A DNA stretch of 28,141 nt. Origin: Asaia bogorensis. GTDB lineage: Bacteria; Pseudomonadota; Alphaproteobacteria; Acetobacterales; Acetobacteraceae. Within the stretch, counting starts at the first letter, position 1. Each line of letters starts with the position of its first letter. Where the stretch lies: the NCBI GenBank assembly GCA_945871455.1, contig CAMBXJ010000004.1, forward strand, positions 1 through 28,141. The letters are read 5' to 3'. Made by a program: the position numbers and the translations under genes. Positions 1-8,682 of this stretch are shown piece after piece. The notes beneath the pieces were generated by a model that made no database searches, was not told the origin of the DNA, and was given only the letters and a program-made list of their open reading frames with translations.

Positions 1-94
1 CCCTCCCCTTGCGGGAGGGGGCTGGGGGGAGGGGGGAGTTCGCACGGATATTGCGTGCAACCCCTCCCCCCAACCCCCTCCCGCAAGGGGAGGG
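1..94. repeat. GC-rich inverted repeat at window edge
   Basis: Positions 1-34 and 61-94 are inverted copies of one C/G-run sequence with a single mismatch, separated by a 26-base spacer that itself contains GCAC/GTGC. The core reads CCCTCCCCTTGCGGGAGGGG. Repeats of this style are commonly scattered between genes in high-GC alphaproteobacterial genomes. It lies about 65 bases past the stop of the minus-strand gene ending at 159, so the fold could help end that transcript, although there is no T-tract. The copy may continue left of the window. Confidence 0.75.
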
Positions 95-158
95 GGAGGA
101 TTTTCTCCGTTGCCGGGATCCGTGACCGCAGTCGGGAACAAGCCACCCTGCCCCCAAC

Positions 159-1196
159 TCACGCAGCGATCGCCCCGCCCGCCTTCTTCCAGGCCGCGAT
201 CCCGCCATGGATATGGCATGCGGACGACAATCCGGCGTCCTGTGCGGCCTGGACCGCCATGGCGGACCGCTCTCCGAACGCGCAGAAGAACACCAGCCGC
301 TTGCCGGTGGCCGCTGCCAGTTCGTGCAGCATCCCATCCGGTTGGATGTTCTCCCGCAGGTCCGGATAAGGCGCATGCATCGCGCCTTTGATGCAGCCAG
401 ATCGGGCGCGTTCCTCATTTTCCCGCAGGTCCACCAGCAGGATTTCGTGCCGGTCCAGCAGCCCGCGGGCGGCCTCGGCCGTCAGCGCCCAGCCGCGACG
501 CGCGATATCGTCCTGCGCCAATCCCTGGCGCATATTGGCGGGCACCGCCACGTCCATCATCTTCGGATTGGACAGGTTCAGGCCATTCATCAGCGCGACA
601 TACTGCTCCATGGATGCCACCTGAAGCCGGGGATTGCAGCGTTTCTCCTCCCCGATCGTGCTGACGGTGTCGCCTTTGTAGTCGTGCGCCGGGAACACCA
701 GCGTGTCGTCCGGCAGCCGCAACAGGCGGTTGAAGATCGAGTCGTACTGGGCGCGCGGATCGCCGTTCTGGAAATCGGTGCGCCCGGTGCCGCGGATCAG
801 CAATGTATCGCCGGTAAAGACCCGATCGGGGAGAGCGAAACTGTAGGAATCGTCGGTGTGCCCGGGCGTGTAGATGACATCCAGCGCCAACCCCTCGATC
901 CGCAGCCGGTCGCCATCGGCGATGCGCATCGACACGACGTCCACGCCCGATTGCTCGCCCATCACGGTGATGCAGTGCGTCCGGTCGCGCAGCGCCCCCA
1001 GCCCGGTGATATGATCGGCATGCAGGTGGGTATCGACCGCCTTCACCAGATTCAGGTCCAGATCGCCGATCAACTGAAGGTAGCGATCCACCTTTTCCAG
1101 CACCGGGTCGATGATCAAGGCCTCCCCACCACGGCGGGACGCGAGCAGGTAGGTATAGGTGCCCGACGTCGCCTCAAACAATTGGCGGAAGATCAT
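159..1196 (-). CDS. Persulfide dioxygenase-rhodanese fusion (ETHE1-like MBL-fold protein)
   Basis: Predicted 345-residue cytoplasmic enzyme that oxidises glutathione persulfide (or a similar low-molecular-weight persulfide) to sulfite, with a fused sulfurtransferase. Residues 1-240 form a metallo-beta-lactamase fold of the ETHE1 type: HLHADH at 57-62 (His57, His59, Asp61, His62), His113 in TPGHT, Asp130 in FTGD, the family signature RGTGRTDF at 135-142, and His171 in PAHDY. Residues about 245-345 are a rhodanese domain with active-site loop CAFGERS, nucleophile Cys305. The fusion matches known persulfide dioxygenase-rhodanese fusions. The ATG at 1196 was chosen over in-frame upstream starts because the protein then begins directly with the conserved MIFRQLFE segment, and GGGAGC sits just upstream. 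It is not obviously in an operon: ComEC ends 67 bases upstream. The sseA and metC genes further on share the sulfur theme. Confidence 0.93.
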   Translation of the reverse strand: MIFRQLFEATSGTYTYLLASRRGGEALIIDPVLEKVDRYLQLIGDLDLNLVKAVDTHLHADHITGLGALRDRTHCITVMGEQSGVDVVSMRIADGDRLRIEGLALDVIYTPGHTDDSYSFALPDRVFTGDTLLIRGTGRTDFQNGDPRAQYDSIFNRLLRLPDDTLVFPAHDYKGDTVSTIGEEKRCNPRLQVASMEQYVALMNGLNLSNPKMMDVAVPANMRQGLAQDDIARRGWALTAEAARGLLDRHEILLVDLRENEERARSGCIKGAMHAPYPDLRENIQPDGMLHELAAATGKRLVFFCAFGERSAMAVQAAQDAGLSSACHIHGGIAAWKKAGGAIAA

Positions 1197-1263
1197 AACA
1201 GGCTCCCGATTCAAACCATGGGAGATCATCCTACTCCCGCGTTCGCGAATCGCGCGACAATAA

Positions 1264-3411
1264 TTACTCCGATGGGGCCAGCGGCAGATTGGGCGCGGAG
1301 CGTGGCCGGGGCTGAGGCGGGGGCGGTACCCAGGGCCTGGCGCCACGATCAGCGCGGTCGGTCAGGATGCGGGCGCCGCCTGGTTCCAGCCAGATGGCGG
1401 CCGGCCCGTCGCGCCAGACGGTGAACCGGTCGACCAGCGCCGGCCATGGGCGAGGACACAGCCCGCGGGCCGGTTCCGCCGACACGATCACCGACGCCGC
1501 CGAACAGCCCTCGACCGGCCCGTTGCCGCGCACCAGCAAGGCACCCGGCGCGTTGGGGACGGGTTGGAGGAGGCAGGTGTTGGGGGTGCAGACGATGGTG
1601 CCGGCGGCGGCCCTGCCCTCGGTGGGAAACGGTCGGGCGGTCCGGTCGGCCCAGAAATGGAGCCAGGAGTCGCGGACGAACGGACTGCCGCCCCGCAGTT
1701 GCTGGGCATACACACCGGATTCGGTGCGCACCGCGATCAGCCGTCCGTCGCCCGATACCAGAATGTCCGGTGGCCGTTGGATCGCGGGGGACGCCACGCC
1801 GACGCCGATCGCCAGCAATCCGGCCAGCCGGATGCGACCTTTCCACAGCCCCAGCCAGGCAAGGCCGAACGCCAGCACCGCCAACCCCCAGGCAGGCATG
1901 TGCGGCACGTCCAAGGTGGCGGCCGGCAAGGACGCCGTGAATCGGGCGATGGCAAGCGTCGCCTCGATGCCCCAGTTCACCGGGATCAGTGCGATCCATT
2001 CCAGGTCCACAAGCATCAGCGGCAGCGCCAGCATCCCAGCCGGCATGACCAGCAGGCTGGTCACCGGCACCGCGAACATGTTCGACACTATATAATAGAG
2101 CTGGATCCGGCCGAAGTGATACGCGCCGAACGGCATGGACGCGGTCCCGGCGAGCGCGCTCGTCAGCGCCAACCCCACCAATCCCACGCCCACCCGTCGC
2201 GCTCGGCTTGCCCCCCGCAGCCGCTGGATGACCGGACGCAGCGCTTCGAACCCCGCGATCAGGGCCAGCACGGCGGAGAAGCTCATTTGCATCGAGGCGC
2301 CGACGACCTGGTTGGGACTGGTCAGGATCACGGCGACCGCCACGAGCGAAAGTCCGCGCAGGGTGAACGGTCGGCGGCCGGCCAGGATCGCGAGGGTGAT
2401 CAGGCAGGCCATCAGGAAGCAGCGCAGCATCGGCACCTGCAAGCCGGTCAGCACCGTGTAGAACCCACCGACCGCCAGCGCGATCAGGGCCGATAGTTGC
2501 TTTGTCGGCCAATGCAGGCTGGCATGCTCGGACAGCGCGAAGCCCCAGCGCATCAGGGTCATGACCGCGCCGATTACGATCGCCAGGTGCAGCCCGGAAA
2601 CCGACAGGATGTGTGCCAGGCCGGACTCGCGGAACGCGACCATATCCGCCGGCGCGATGCCGGTCTGATTGCCCAGCAGCACGCCAACCGCAACCTGGCC
2701 GGATGCGCCGGGAAGCGCCGCGGCAATGCGGCCCGCCATCGCCTCTCGCAGTCTTTGCATGAAGTGCAGCGGCGCCCACGGGACGGCCCGCTCCACCCGC
2801 TCGATTTCGCCCAGCGCGTATCCGGAACCCCCCAGGCCCGAGTAGAAGGCGTCCCGTTGCTGGTCCCAACCCCCGGGATGAGTGGGTGGCCCGATCGCGC
2901 GGATCATCGCGCGCACGCGCAGGGTATCGCCGGTCGCCAGGATTGCCGGGTCATGCGCGCGCAATCGCACGCGAACGGTTCGGGCCAGGGTTTGGTCGGT
3001 CTTGTCCAGATGGACGCGGTCCAGGGTGACGCGTCGGCCGTCCGGCAGGATTTCGACCGAGACCACCCGGCCGGATACCCAGGTGGCGGTGGTCGGCAGC
3101 ATCGCGGTCTCGACCGGAAGGGCACGCCAGGTGGCCAGTTGGACCACCGCGAAGCCAAGGGCAAAACAGCCGACGGGCAGGATCGTCAGCCACGGCCAGA
3201 CCCAGCGGCGGCAGAGCCAGGCCAGGGCGAAGGCGGGTATGGCGATGGTGGCGCCAAGCCAGAGCGGCGGTTCGGAACGGAGGCTGAAATAGGTCAGCAC
3301 GCCCGCGGCCAGCAGCACCGGCAGCCACAATGCAAAACGGCCCCGCTCGCCGTCCAGTTCGGCCAGCAGCCAGGTCCAGGCCGGTGTCAGGGCATCGAGA
3401 GTCCGCCGCAT
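1264..3411 (-). CDS. comEC: ComEC/Rec2-family DNA uptake channel protein
   Basis: 715-residue polytopic inner-membrane protein of the ComEC family, which moves single-stranded DNA into the cytoplasm in competent bacteria. Visible parts: two N-terminal membrane segments (about 28-45 and 50-92); a soluble DUF4131/OB-like part (about 100-205); then the Competence core with the hallmark segment SGLAHILSVSGLHLAIVIG (263-281) and many hydrophobic helices to about residue 540. In Gram-positive ComEC the C-terminus is a metallo-beta-lactamase domain. Here the last roughly 170 residues keep the position of that domain but show no HxHxDH metal motif, so it is degenerate or replaced, as in many alphaproteobacterial members. 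The ATG at 3411 has no strong Shine-Dalgarno sequence, so the start is less certain. The protein may serve natural transformation, but no other competence gene is in the window. Confidence 0.92.
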   Translation of the reverse strand: MRRTLDALTPAWTWLLAELDGERGRFALWLPVLLAAGVLTYFSLRSEPPLWLGATIAIPAFALAWLCRRWVWPWLTILPVGCFALGFAVVQLATWRALPVETAMLPTTATWVSGRVVSVEILPDGRRVTLDRVHLDKTDQTLARTVRVRLRAHDPAILATGDTLRVRAMIRAIGPPTHPGGWDQQRDAFYSGLGGSGYALGEIERVERAVPWAPLHFMQRLREAMAGRIAAALPGASGQVAVGVLLGNQTGIAPADMVAFRESGLAHILSVSGLHLAIVIGAVMTLMRWGFALSEHASLHWPTKQLSALIALAVGGFYTVLTGLQVPMLRCFLMACLITLAILAGRRPFTLRGLSLVAVAVILTSPNQVVGASMQMSFSAVLALIAGFEALRPVIQRLRGASRARRVGVGLVGLALTSALAGTASMPFGAYHFGRIQLYYIVSNMFAVPVTSLLVMPAGMLALPLMLVDLEWIALIPVNWGIEATLAIARFTASLPAATLDVPHMPAWGLAVLAFGLAWLGLWKGRIRLAGLLAIGVGVASPAIQRPPDILVSGDGRLIAVRTESGVYAQQLRGGSPFVRDSWLHFWADRTARPFPTEGRAAAGTIVCTPNTCLLQPVPNAPGALLVRGNGPVEGCSAASVIVSAEPARGLCPRPWPALVDRFTVWRDGPAAIWLEPGGARILTDRADRGARPWVPPPPQPRPRSAPNLPLAPSE

Positions 3412-3483
3412 GGATGGAGATTACCCGGCGATGCGTCACTATCTGGTGAACGAGGACCGTGCGCCCGGGTTCAGGCTGCGTTC

Positions 3484-4053
3484 CTACCCGGGGGAGTCCG
3501 CCGGTGGGAACTCGACCCCGGCATAGAGGGCCGCGAGAGGCAGTTCGATGCCGATTTCCGGCATGGTGAGGACGACATCGCCGGAAACCACGCGCCCCAC
3601 CCAGTCGTCGGCGGTGCGGGCAAACACGGTTGCCGCCATTTCAGCCTGTTCCAGCAGGACATAGCGCTGGATCGACGACGTCGCGCGGTACTCGTGGTTC
3701 TTGGCGATGCGGTCGGTGCGCTGGGTGCTGGGGGACATGACCTCAAAGACGACGACCGGTTCGGGGATGATATCCGATCGTTGATCTACGGCCGAGCAGG
3801 TGACCATGGCGTCTGGGTAACGCACCCGCCCGTTCACGATAATCTTCAAATCACCCCGGAACGCGCGACAGGGCTTGCCACGCAACCGATCTTCCAGCGC
3901 ACGGACGAGGTTGGTGCCGATGACGCTATGTTCGACACTCCCCCCAACCATCGCATGGGCCGCAAACCCGTCGAACTCGTAACGCAGTTCCTGTTCCCGT
4001 TCCCAGGCCAGGAACGTCTCCACCGTCAGGAATGGCTTTGGTCCCGCGATCAT
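3484..4053 (-). CDS. Uma2-family (DUF820) endonuclease-like protein
   Basis: 189-residue protein of the Uma2/DUF820 family, a PD-(D/E)XK nuclease-fold group that is highly expanded in some bacteria and whose biological role is mostly unknown. The family core is visible: ELRYEF near 22-27, PDAMV with Asp81, EVMSPST with Glu104, then Lys118 and EYRA, which would form the PD...E...K catalytic set. Length is normal (about 180-200). The ATG at 4053 has a modest AGGG upstream. It stands alone between comEC and metC on the same strand, with 72 bases to comEC. Nothing in the context suggests a partner or target. Confidence 0.9.
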   Translation of the reverse strand: MIAGPKPFLTVETFLAWEREQELRYEFDGFAAHAMVGGSVEHSVIGTNLVRALEDRLRGKPCRAFRGDLKIIVNGRVRYPDAMVTCSAVDQRSDIIPEPVVVFEVMSPSTQRTDRIAKNHEYRATSSIQRYVLLEQAEMAATVFARTADDWVGRVVSGDVVLTMPEIGIELPLAALYAGVEFPPADSPG

Positions 4054-4115
4054 GCCCTAATGCGACGCGCGGCGAAACGGCTGCATTTGGTGTTGAGCAC
4101 GGGTCTCTCGACGTC

Positions 4116-4137
4116 ATGGCGGGTGCAGACCCGCCAT
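4116..4137. repeat. Short perfect hairpin in the metC-Uma2 gap
   Basis: ATGGCGGG (4116-4123) and CCCGCCAT (4130-4137) form a perfect 8-bp stem with a six-base loop TGCAGA. It lies in the 215-base gap downstream of metC and upstream of the Uma2 gene, both on the minus strand. There is no T-run on either side, so it is either a REP-like intergenic palindrome or a weak terminator. The rest of the gap shows nothing recognisable. Confidence 0.45.
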
Positions 4138-4268
4138 CCACGCCTCGCGGTTTTGATATCAGCGAAGACGCGGATGGCCGGCCTTCGCCGACCATGACGG
4201 TGTGGGTTGGCGACGCGCCAAACGACAAACATATGATTGCGCGGCACGTGGATTATAGCAGCCTGCCG

Positions 4269-5465
4269 CTACGTCCCAAAGCGCCGCATCACCGCCAGGC
4301 CCTGGTCCAGGTCGGCCAGCAGATCGTCCACATCCTCCAACCCGATATGCAGGCGCACGACCGGGCCGGCGAATTTCCCCGATCCAGCGGTGCGGGTGAT
4401 GAAGCCGGTGGTCGGCACGGCCAGGCTCTCATACCCACCCCAGGACGCGCCGATGCCGAACAGTTCCAGCGCTTCCACGAAGGCATGGGTCGCTTCCGGT
4501 GCGAATTCCGGCTTGAACTCTACCCCGAACAGGCTGCAGGACCCGGTGAAGTCGCGCCGCCACAACGCGTGACCGGGCGCGCCGGGCAGGCCGGGGTGCA
4601 GCACCTGGGCCACTTCCGGTCGTTGCCGCAGCCAATGCGCGACCAGCATCGCCGCGTCCATCTGGGTTTGCAGGCGGATCGCCATGGTGCGCATGCCGCG
4701 CAATGTCAGCCAGCAATCGTCGGGGCTGGCATACTGGCCAAGCCCGCGCGCCGTGGCATGCAAGGTCTGCCAGTCCGCCTCGTTGTTGACGGTAATGCTG
4801 CCGATCAGGATGTCGGAATGGCCGGCCGGATACTTCGTCGCCGCCTGGATCGAGACATCGACGCCATGCTTGAACGGCTGGAAGTGGTGGATGCCCCAGG
4901 TGTTGTCCATCAGGACCTTCGCCCCACCCGCATGAGCGGCGCGGGCGATGGCGGGGACGTCCTGCACCTCAAACGTGTGGCTGCCGGGGCTTTCGGTATA
5001 GACGACCGCGGTGTTGGGCCGCATCAGCGCGGCCAGACCGGCTTCGTCCACGCCGGGATCGTAGAACGTCGTCTCCACGCCGTAGCGCTTCAGCAGCCCG
5101 TCGGCAAAATTGCGCGCCGGGCCGTAGACGTGATCCGGCATCAGGCAATGGTCGCCCGCCTTCAGAAAGGCCAGCAACGGAGTCGTCACCGCGGCCAGAC
5201 CAGACGACACGATGTAGCAGCGCGTGCCGCCCTCGACTTCCGCGATCATGTCTTCCAGCGCCCAATGCGTGGGGGAACCGCCGACGCCGTAGGTCAGCAC
5301 CCGCTCCCCGCGCTTGGCCTGCATGGCCTGGCGTTGCGCGACGGTCGGCACCAGCACGGTGGACCCACGCAGCAACGGCGGATTGACGAAGCCATGCTCG
5401 TGCTTGGACCGGCGGGCGGTGTGCGCGAGCCTGGTGCGAAAGCCGCGCTTCGGTTGGTCGGTCAT
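4269..5465 (-). CDS. metC: Cystathionine beta-lyase (PLP, Cys/Met metabolism family)
   Basis: 398-residue fold-type I PLP enzyme of the Cys/Met metabolism family, predicted to cleave cystathionine to homocysteine, pyruvate and ammonia; C-S lyase activity on cysteine is possible. Visible motifs: LTYGVGGSPTHWALEDMIAE (57-76), SSGLAAVTTPLLAFLKAGD (87-105) for PLP phosphate binding, MDNTWG (186-191) for the ring-binding Asp region, and QAATKYPAGHSD with Schiff-base Lys211. The YG.GG.PT pattern and the TKY.GHSD motif favour beta-lyase over gamma-synthase. Its ATG (5465-5463) overlaps the TGA of sseA by four bases (ATGA), so the two are translationally coupled. In-frame starts upstream of 5465 lie inside sseA and are unlikely. 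Confidence 0.9.
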   Translation of the reverse strand: MTDQPKRGFRTRLAHTARRSKHEHGFVNPPLLRGSTVLVPTVAQRQAMQAKRGERVLTYGVGGSPTHWALEDMIAEVEGGTRCYIVSSGLAAVTTPLLAFLKAGDHCLMPDHVYGPARNFADGLLKRYGVETTFYDPGVDEAGLAALMRPNTAVVYTESPGSHTFEVQDVPAIARAAHAGGAKVLMDNTWGIHHFQPFKHGVDVSIQAATKYPAGHSDILIGSITVNNEADWQTLHATARGLGQYASPDDCWLTLRGMRTMAIRLQTQMDAAMLVAHWLRQRPEVAQVLHPGLPGAPGHALWRRDFTGSCSLFGVEFKPEFAPEATHAFVEALELFGIGASWGGYESLAVPTTGFITRTAGSGKFAGPVVRLHIGLEDVDDLLADLDQGLAVMRRFGT

Positions 5466-6307
5466 GCCTGGTTGCTCTCCACGGGAGTGTCGGACCGTCC
5501 ACCCCATTCGGTCCAGGATCCGTCATAGACGGCCCCTTCGGGCAGGCCGGACAGGCGCAAACCCAAGGTCAGGATGCAGGCGGTGACGCCGGACCCGCAG
5601 CTTGTCACCACCGGGCGGGCGCCATCCACGCCGGCGACGGCGAAGCGGGCTTTCAGGTCCGCGGCCGGCTTGAAAGTGCCGTCAGTGTTCAGCAGATCAG
5701 TGTAGGGGATATTGGCCGATCCCGGCATGTGGCCGCTGCGCATGCCGGCCCGAGGCTCTGGCGTGGCGCCGGTAAAGCGGCCGGCGGCGCGGGCATCCAG
5801 CACCAGTTCGGACTGGGTGGCGACATTGCGGATCAGGTCGCCGACGCCCCGCAGCCGCGTGGGCCGATAGTCGGGGCGGAAATCCACCGAGGTCGGGGCG
5901 GCGGGTTGTCCGGATTGCGTCGGGCGTTGTTCGCGCACCCATTTCGGCAGCCCGCCATCCAATACGGCGGCGTTGTCATGGCCGAACAGGCTCATGAGCC
6001 ACCAGCCCCGCGCGGCCGAGGCCAGACCCTTCTGGTCGTAGAACACCACACGGGTGGCATTGCCGACGCCCATGCCGCCAAGGAGTTTCGCGAACCGGCC
6101 CGGCGTGGGGACCATGTGCGGAAGGTCGGAGTCCTGATCGGCGACCTCATCGATGTCGAAATACCGTGCGCCCGGGATATGGGCGGTCAGGTACTCTGCC
6201 TTTCCGTCACGGTTCTCGTTGGGCAGGTATTTGGTGGCGTCGAAGACCATCAGGTCGGTCTTGCCGAGTTCCCCGGCAAGCCAGTCGGTGGTTACCAGCG
6301 GCCCCAT
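5462..6307 (-). CDS. sseA: 3-mercaptopyruvate sulfurtransferase
   Basis: 281-residue two-domain rhodanese. The N-terminal half (about 1-125) is the inactive rhodanese repeat (DATKYLPN, AHIPGARYFDID, VVFYD, LDGGLPKW). The C-terminal half (about 145-281) carries the active-site loop CGSGVTAC with nucleophile Cys237, the form typical of mercaptopyruvate sulfurtransferases rather than thiosulfate:cyanide rhodaneses. The enzyme moves sulfur from 3-mercaptopyruvate to thiol or thioredoxin acceptors in the cytoplasm. A GGGGGA Shine-Dalgarno sequence precedes the ATG at 6307. It is the first gene of a coupled pair with metC, linking cysteine-derived sulfur transfer with cystathionine/cysteine breakdown. 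Confidence 0.94.
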   Translation of the reverse strand: MGPLVTTDWLAGELGKTDLMVFDATKYLPNENRDGKAEYLTAHIPGARYFDIDEVADQDSDLPHMVPTPGRFAKLLGGMGVGNATRVVFYDQKGLASAARGWWLMSLFGHDNAAVLDGGLPKWVREQRPTQSGQPAAPTSVDFRPDYRPTRLRGVGDLIRNVATQSELVLDARAAGRFTGATPEPRAGMRSGHMPGSANIPYTDLLNTDGTFKPAADLKARFAVAGVDGARPVVTSCGSGVTACILTLGLRLSGLPEGAVYDGSWTEWGGRSDTPVESNQA

Positions 6308-6449
6308 GCGTTCCCCCTTGGTCGGTCAGCGATGCCGGAGTGTGGCTTTTGGGGGTGGGGTGTCAATCGGGGGCGGCCGGATCGTGGTGTCGCGCTTTCA
6401 GGTTCGCCGGGGTCGCGGCGCGGCGTGGTCCTCGGCCCCAGGCCCGAAT

Positions 6450-6478
6450 GGGCGCAAAACGAACGACGTTTCGCGCCC
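6450..6478 (-). terminator. Stem-loop after the small membrane-protein gene
   Basis: GGGCGCAAAACG (6450-6461) pairs with CGTTTCGCGCCC (6467-6478) with one mismatch around a five-base loop. It begins 22 bases past the stop of the minus-strand gene ending at 6501 and precedes sseA on the same strand. No T-run follows on the minus strand, so intrinsic termination is uncertain; it may instead protect the RNA end or be a repeat. Confidence 0.35.
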
Positions 6479-6500
6479 TTCTGGCACGCCCTTTTTGCGA

Positions 6501-6917
6501 TTACCCGAGGAAATGCGTCAGCCCCAGCATCCCGCCGAAGCCGGCATAGGTCAGGTAGCCGCCGATCACCAGGCCCATGACGTTGGACGCGTAATAGTAT
6601 TTCTTGAGTTCCATCGCGTCGAACAGCGCCCACAGCGCGTCCTGGGACAGAAACATCAACAGGACCGCGCGGATCATCAACCACCAGCCGATCATGGTCA
6701 GGACCAGGGGCAGTGTCGCGCCGTCGGACGCATCCTGCGACAGAACGATCGCGGAACCGCCAAGCAACTGAATCACCCCAAGGACGAACAGCAATGGCGG
6801 ATTCTGCATCATGGTCTCGACCAATGAGATCATCGCCTCCCGGCGCGACAGCATCGAGATCGATATCACTAGCAGGCATGGACCGATCAGTTGTGCGAGG
6901 AACAGCATTGATTGCAT
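6501..6917 (-). CDS. Small four-helix membrane protein, function unknown
   Basis: 138-residue protein I do not recognise by family with confidence. It has four predicted membrane segments, at about 4-24, 41-60, 69-90 and 108-132, with short connecting loops. One loop contains SRREAM (24-29), and a conserved-looking LSQDALWALFD (90-100) precedes the last helix. The start at 6917 was chosen because GGAGG sits eight bases upstream, and because longer in-frame starts add a charged non-membrane leader. It is monocistronic between sseA (193 bases downstream) and the MFS gene (315 bases upstream), all on the minus strand. It is probably a DoxX/DUF-type inner-membrane protein, but no catalytic residues are visible. 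Confidence 0.75.
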   Translation of the reverse strand: MQSMLFLAQLIGPCLLVISISMLSRREAMISLVETMMQNPPLLFVLGVIQLLGGSAIVLSQDASDGATLPLVLTMIGWWLMIRAVLLMFLSQDALWALFDAMELKKYYYASNVMGLVIGGYLTYAGFGGMLGLTHFLG

Positions 6918-7232
6918 GGCCGAAGCCTCCAAAAGACGGCCCCGGGCGGGGACCACACCGCATACTCAGGGCGTTTGCCGGTTAACATGGTTTCAAGCAT
7001 CGTCATAGTGATCGGATCAGTCCCAACGCCGCCGTGTCGCACGGACCGGCATATATCGGGGAATCCGTTGCAGATGAGTTTAATCCGGACGCAATGGTTG
7101 TCCGTGGCCGAGAGTACGCCCAAACGGACCGACATTTTGGACGCATCAAGGCGGCGGGAACCGGAAGGAAGCGGGCCATGGCCGGATTCCTCCCTTTGTC
7201 CTGGATCGACATCATCGGAGCCATCGTGTCCG
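6918..7232. other. Intergenic gap between membrane-protein gene and MFS gene
   Basis: 315 bases between two minus-strand genes. Short frames here lack ribosome binding sites and coding character. The promoter of the small membrane-protein gene must lie here or further upstream, but no convincing -35/-10 pair, hairpin or repeat was seen. Confidence 0.5.
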
Positions 7233-8576
7233 CTACTTCGCCGGGGCGGAGTTGGCCGAGGTCAACTCCTCCAGGCTGCGTTGTCGCGGTTCGACCCCGA
7301 ACAGCAGAACCACCAAGGCAAGCAGGCTCAGCATTCCTGTCATTGCCATGATCACCCCGGCTATTCCGTCCGAATCGAACAGCGCGATCACGATGAAGGG
7401 TGTCACGATGGTGGCACCGCGTCCGAACGTGTTGCAGATGCCGGCCGCACGCAGGCGGATCTCGGTGGGGAACAGTTCGGGGATGTAGATACCGAACAGC
7501 AGGGCCATCAGCGTGAAGATCGCCGAGGTCAGCAACATCCCGACGACCGGCAGCAAAACCGGGTCCTTGATGCCGGGATAGTAGTAGCCAACCACGATGG
7601 CCACGATACAGGCCAGCGCCACCGTGGGTTTGCGGCCCAACCGATCGGCGGCGAAGGCTGCGAACATCGCACCGATCGGCGCGCCCAGCGACATGACCAG
7701 GGCGAACTGAAACGACGATGTCAGCGACATGCCCTGGCGGATGAAGAAGGTGGGCAGCCAGGTCACGAAGCCATGCACCACGGCATTGATGATGATCAGG
7801 GTGATGCTGCCGACGATGACGCGGCGCAGCAACGGCGGCTTGAACAGGGTGGACAGAGCGCGCGAGGGCGGCGGACCAAGGTCGGTGTCGATCGGCTTCA
7901 GGTCCACGGTTGCCTCGGCCTCGACCTCGCGCAGCAACGCCTCGGCCTCCTTGTCGCGACCAACCGATTCCAGCCAGCGAGGGCTTTCCGGCAGGCGCTT
8001 GCGGATCCACCATACCAGCAGACCGCCGATGCCGCCGATGAAGAACATGATCCGCCAGCCATGCGTTGGCATCAGGTAGGTGCTGAGCAGGATCGATGTC
8101 GGCAGACCCAGGCTGACGATCATCGCCATGAAGCCCAGCCAGCGGCCGCGGGACCGCGCGGGAATGAACTCGGTCAACGTGGCATAGCCGACGACGTTCT
8201 CCGCCCCCAGACCCAGGCCCATGAAGAACCGCATGATGATCAGGGTTTCCATGTTGGGCGAAAACCCCGCCGCCAGGGACGCGAACCCGAACAGGGCCAG
8301 GTTGATCTGGTAGGTGAAGCAACGGCCGTAACGATCGCCGACGAAACCGGCGATCAGGCTGCCAAGCATCATGCCCACGAATGTGGATGACACGAACAGG
8401 GCAGCCTGTTCCATCGTCGCGAAATCGCTTTGCAGCGTTGCGCCCAACACCGTGGCCGCGAGATAGATGTCGAACCCGTCGAGGAACATCCCGATGCCGA
8501 CCAGCGCGAATACCCGTCGGTGGAACCGTGAGATCGGCAGTCGGTCGAGTCGGGGCCCGGCGTTTACACTCGGCAT
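7233..8576 (-). CDS. MFS transporter, aromatic acid:H+ symporter-like
   Basis: 447-residue major facilitator with about 12 membrane helices and a central cytoplasmic loop near residues 195-250. Helix 1 has the FLDGFDIYLAATVLG segment (31-45, Asp33 and Asp36) characteristic of the AAHS family (PcaK/BenK-like proton symporters for aromatic acids). The loop 2-3 signature is GDRYGR (80-85), its counterpart in the second half is ADRLGRK, and PESPRW (196-201) is the sugar-porter-superfamily motif. The substrate is likely an organic or aromatic acid, but this cannot be fixed from sequence. The ATG at 8576 was preferred to an upstream in-frame start because conserved transporter sequence begins soon after it and AAGGGATCCAGG precedes it. 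No catabolic genes adjoin it. Confidence 0.9.
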   Translation of the reverse strand: MPSVNAGPRLDRLPISRFHRRVFALVGIGMFLDGFDIYLAATVLGATLQSDFATMEQAALFVSSTFVGMMLGSLIAGFVGDRYGRCFTYQINLALFGFASLAAGFSPNMETLIIMRFFMGLGLGAENVVGYATLTEFIPARSRGRWLGFMAMIVSLGLPTSILLSTYLMPTHGWRIMFFIGGIGGLLVWWIRKRLPESPRWLESVGRDKEAEALLREVEAEATVDLKPIDTDLGPPPSRALSTLFKPPLLRRVIVGSITLIIINAVVHGFVTWLPTFFIRQGMSLTSSFQFALVMSLGAPIGAMFAAFAADRLGRKPTVALACIVAIVVGYYYPGIKDPVLLPVVGMLLTSAIFTLMALLFGIYIPELFPTEIRLRAAGICNTFGRGATIVTPFIVIALFDSDGIAGVIMAMTGMLSLLALVVLLFGVEPRQRSLEELTSANSAPAK

Positions 8577-8655
8577 ATCCTGGATCCCTTTAGTGCGTGT
8601 AGGTCTGAAGCGAGCGGAACCATACGGTTCCACCGGCGGCGTCGCGCCAGGGCAT

Positions 8656-8682
8656 TTTCCGGACATCGGTGTGATCCGGAAA
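8656..8682. other. Inverted repeat downstream of the minus-strand PstS-like gene
   Basis: TTTCCGGA (8656-8663) and TCCGGAAA (8675-8682) form a perfect 8-bp inverted repeat with an 11-base loop, about 55 bases past the stop of the PstS-like gene. It has no T-run in the minus direction. It could be a weak terminator marking the 3' end of the three-gene minus-strand module, or an operator near the MFS gene start at 8576. Confidence 0.35.

Noticed and set aside
4032..5528. Long plus-strand frame opposite metC (498 codons)
   Set aside because: Composition rich in Arg, Gly, His and Gln without family motifs; it mirrors metC, which has full PLP-enzyme motifs.
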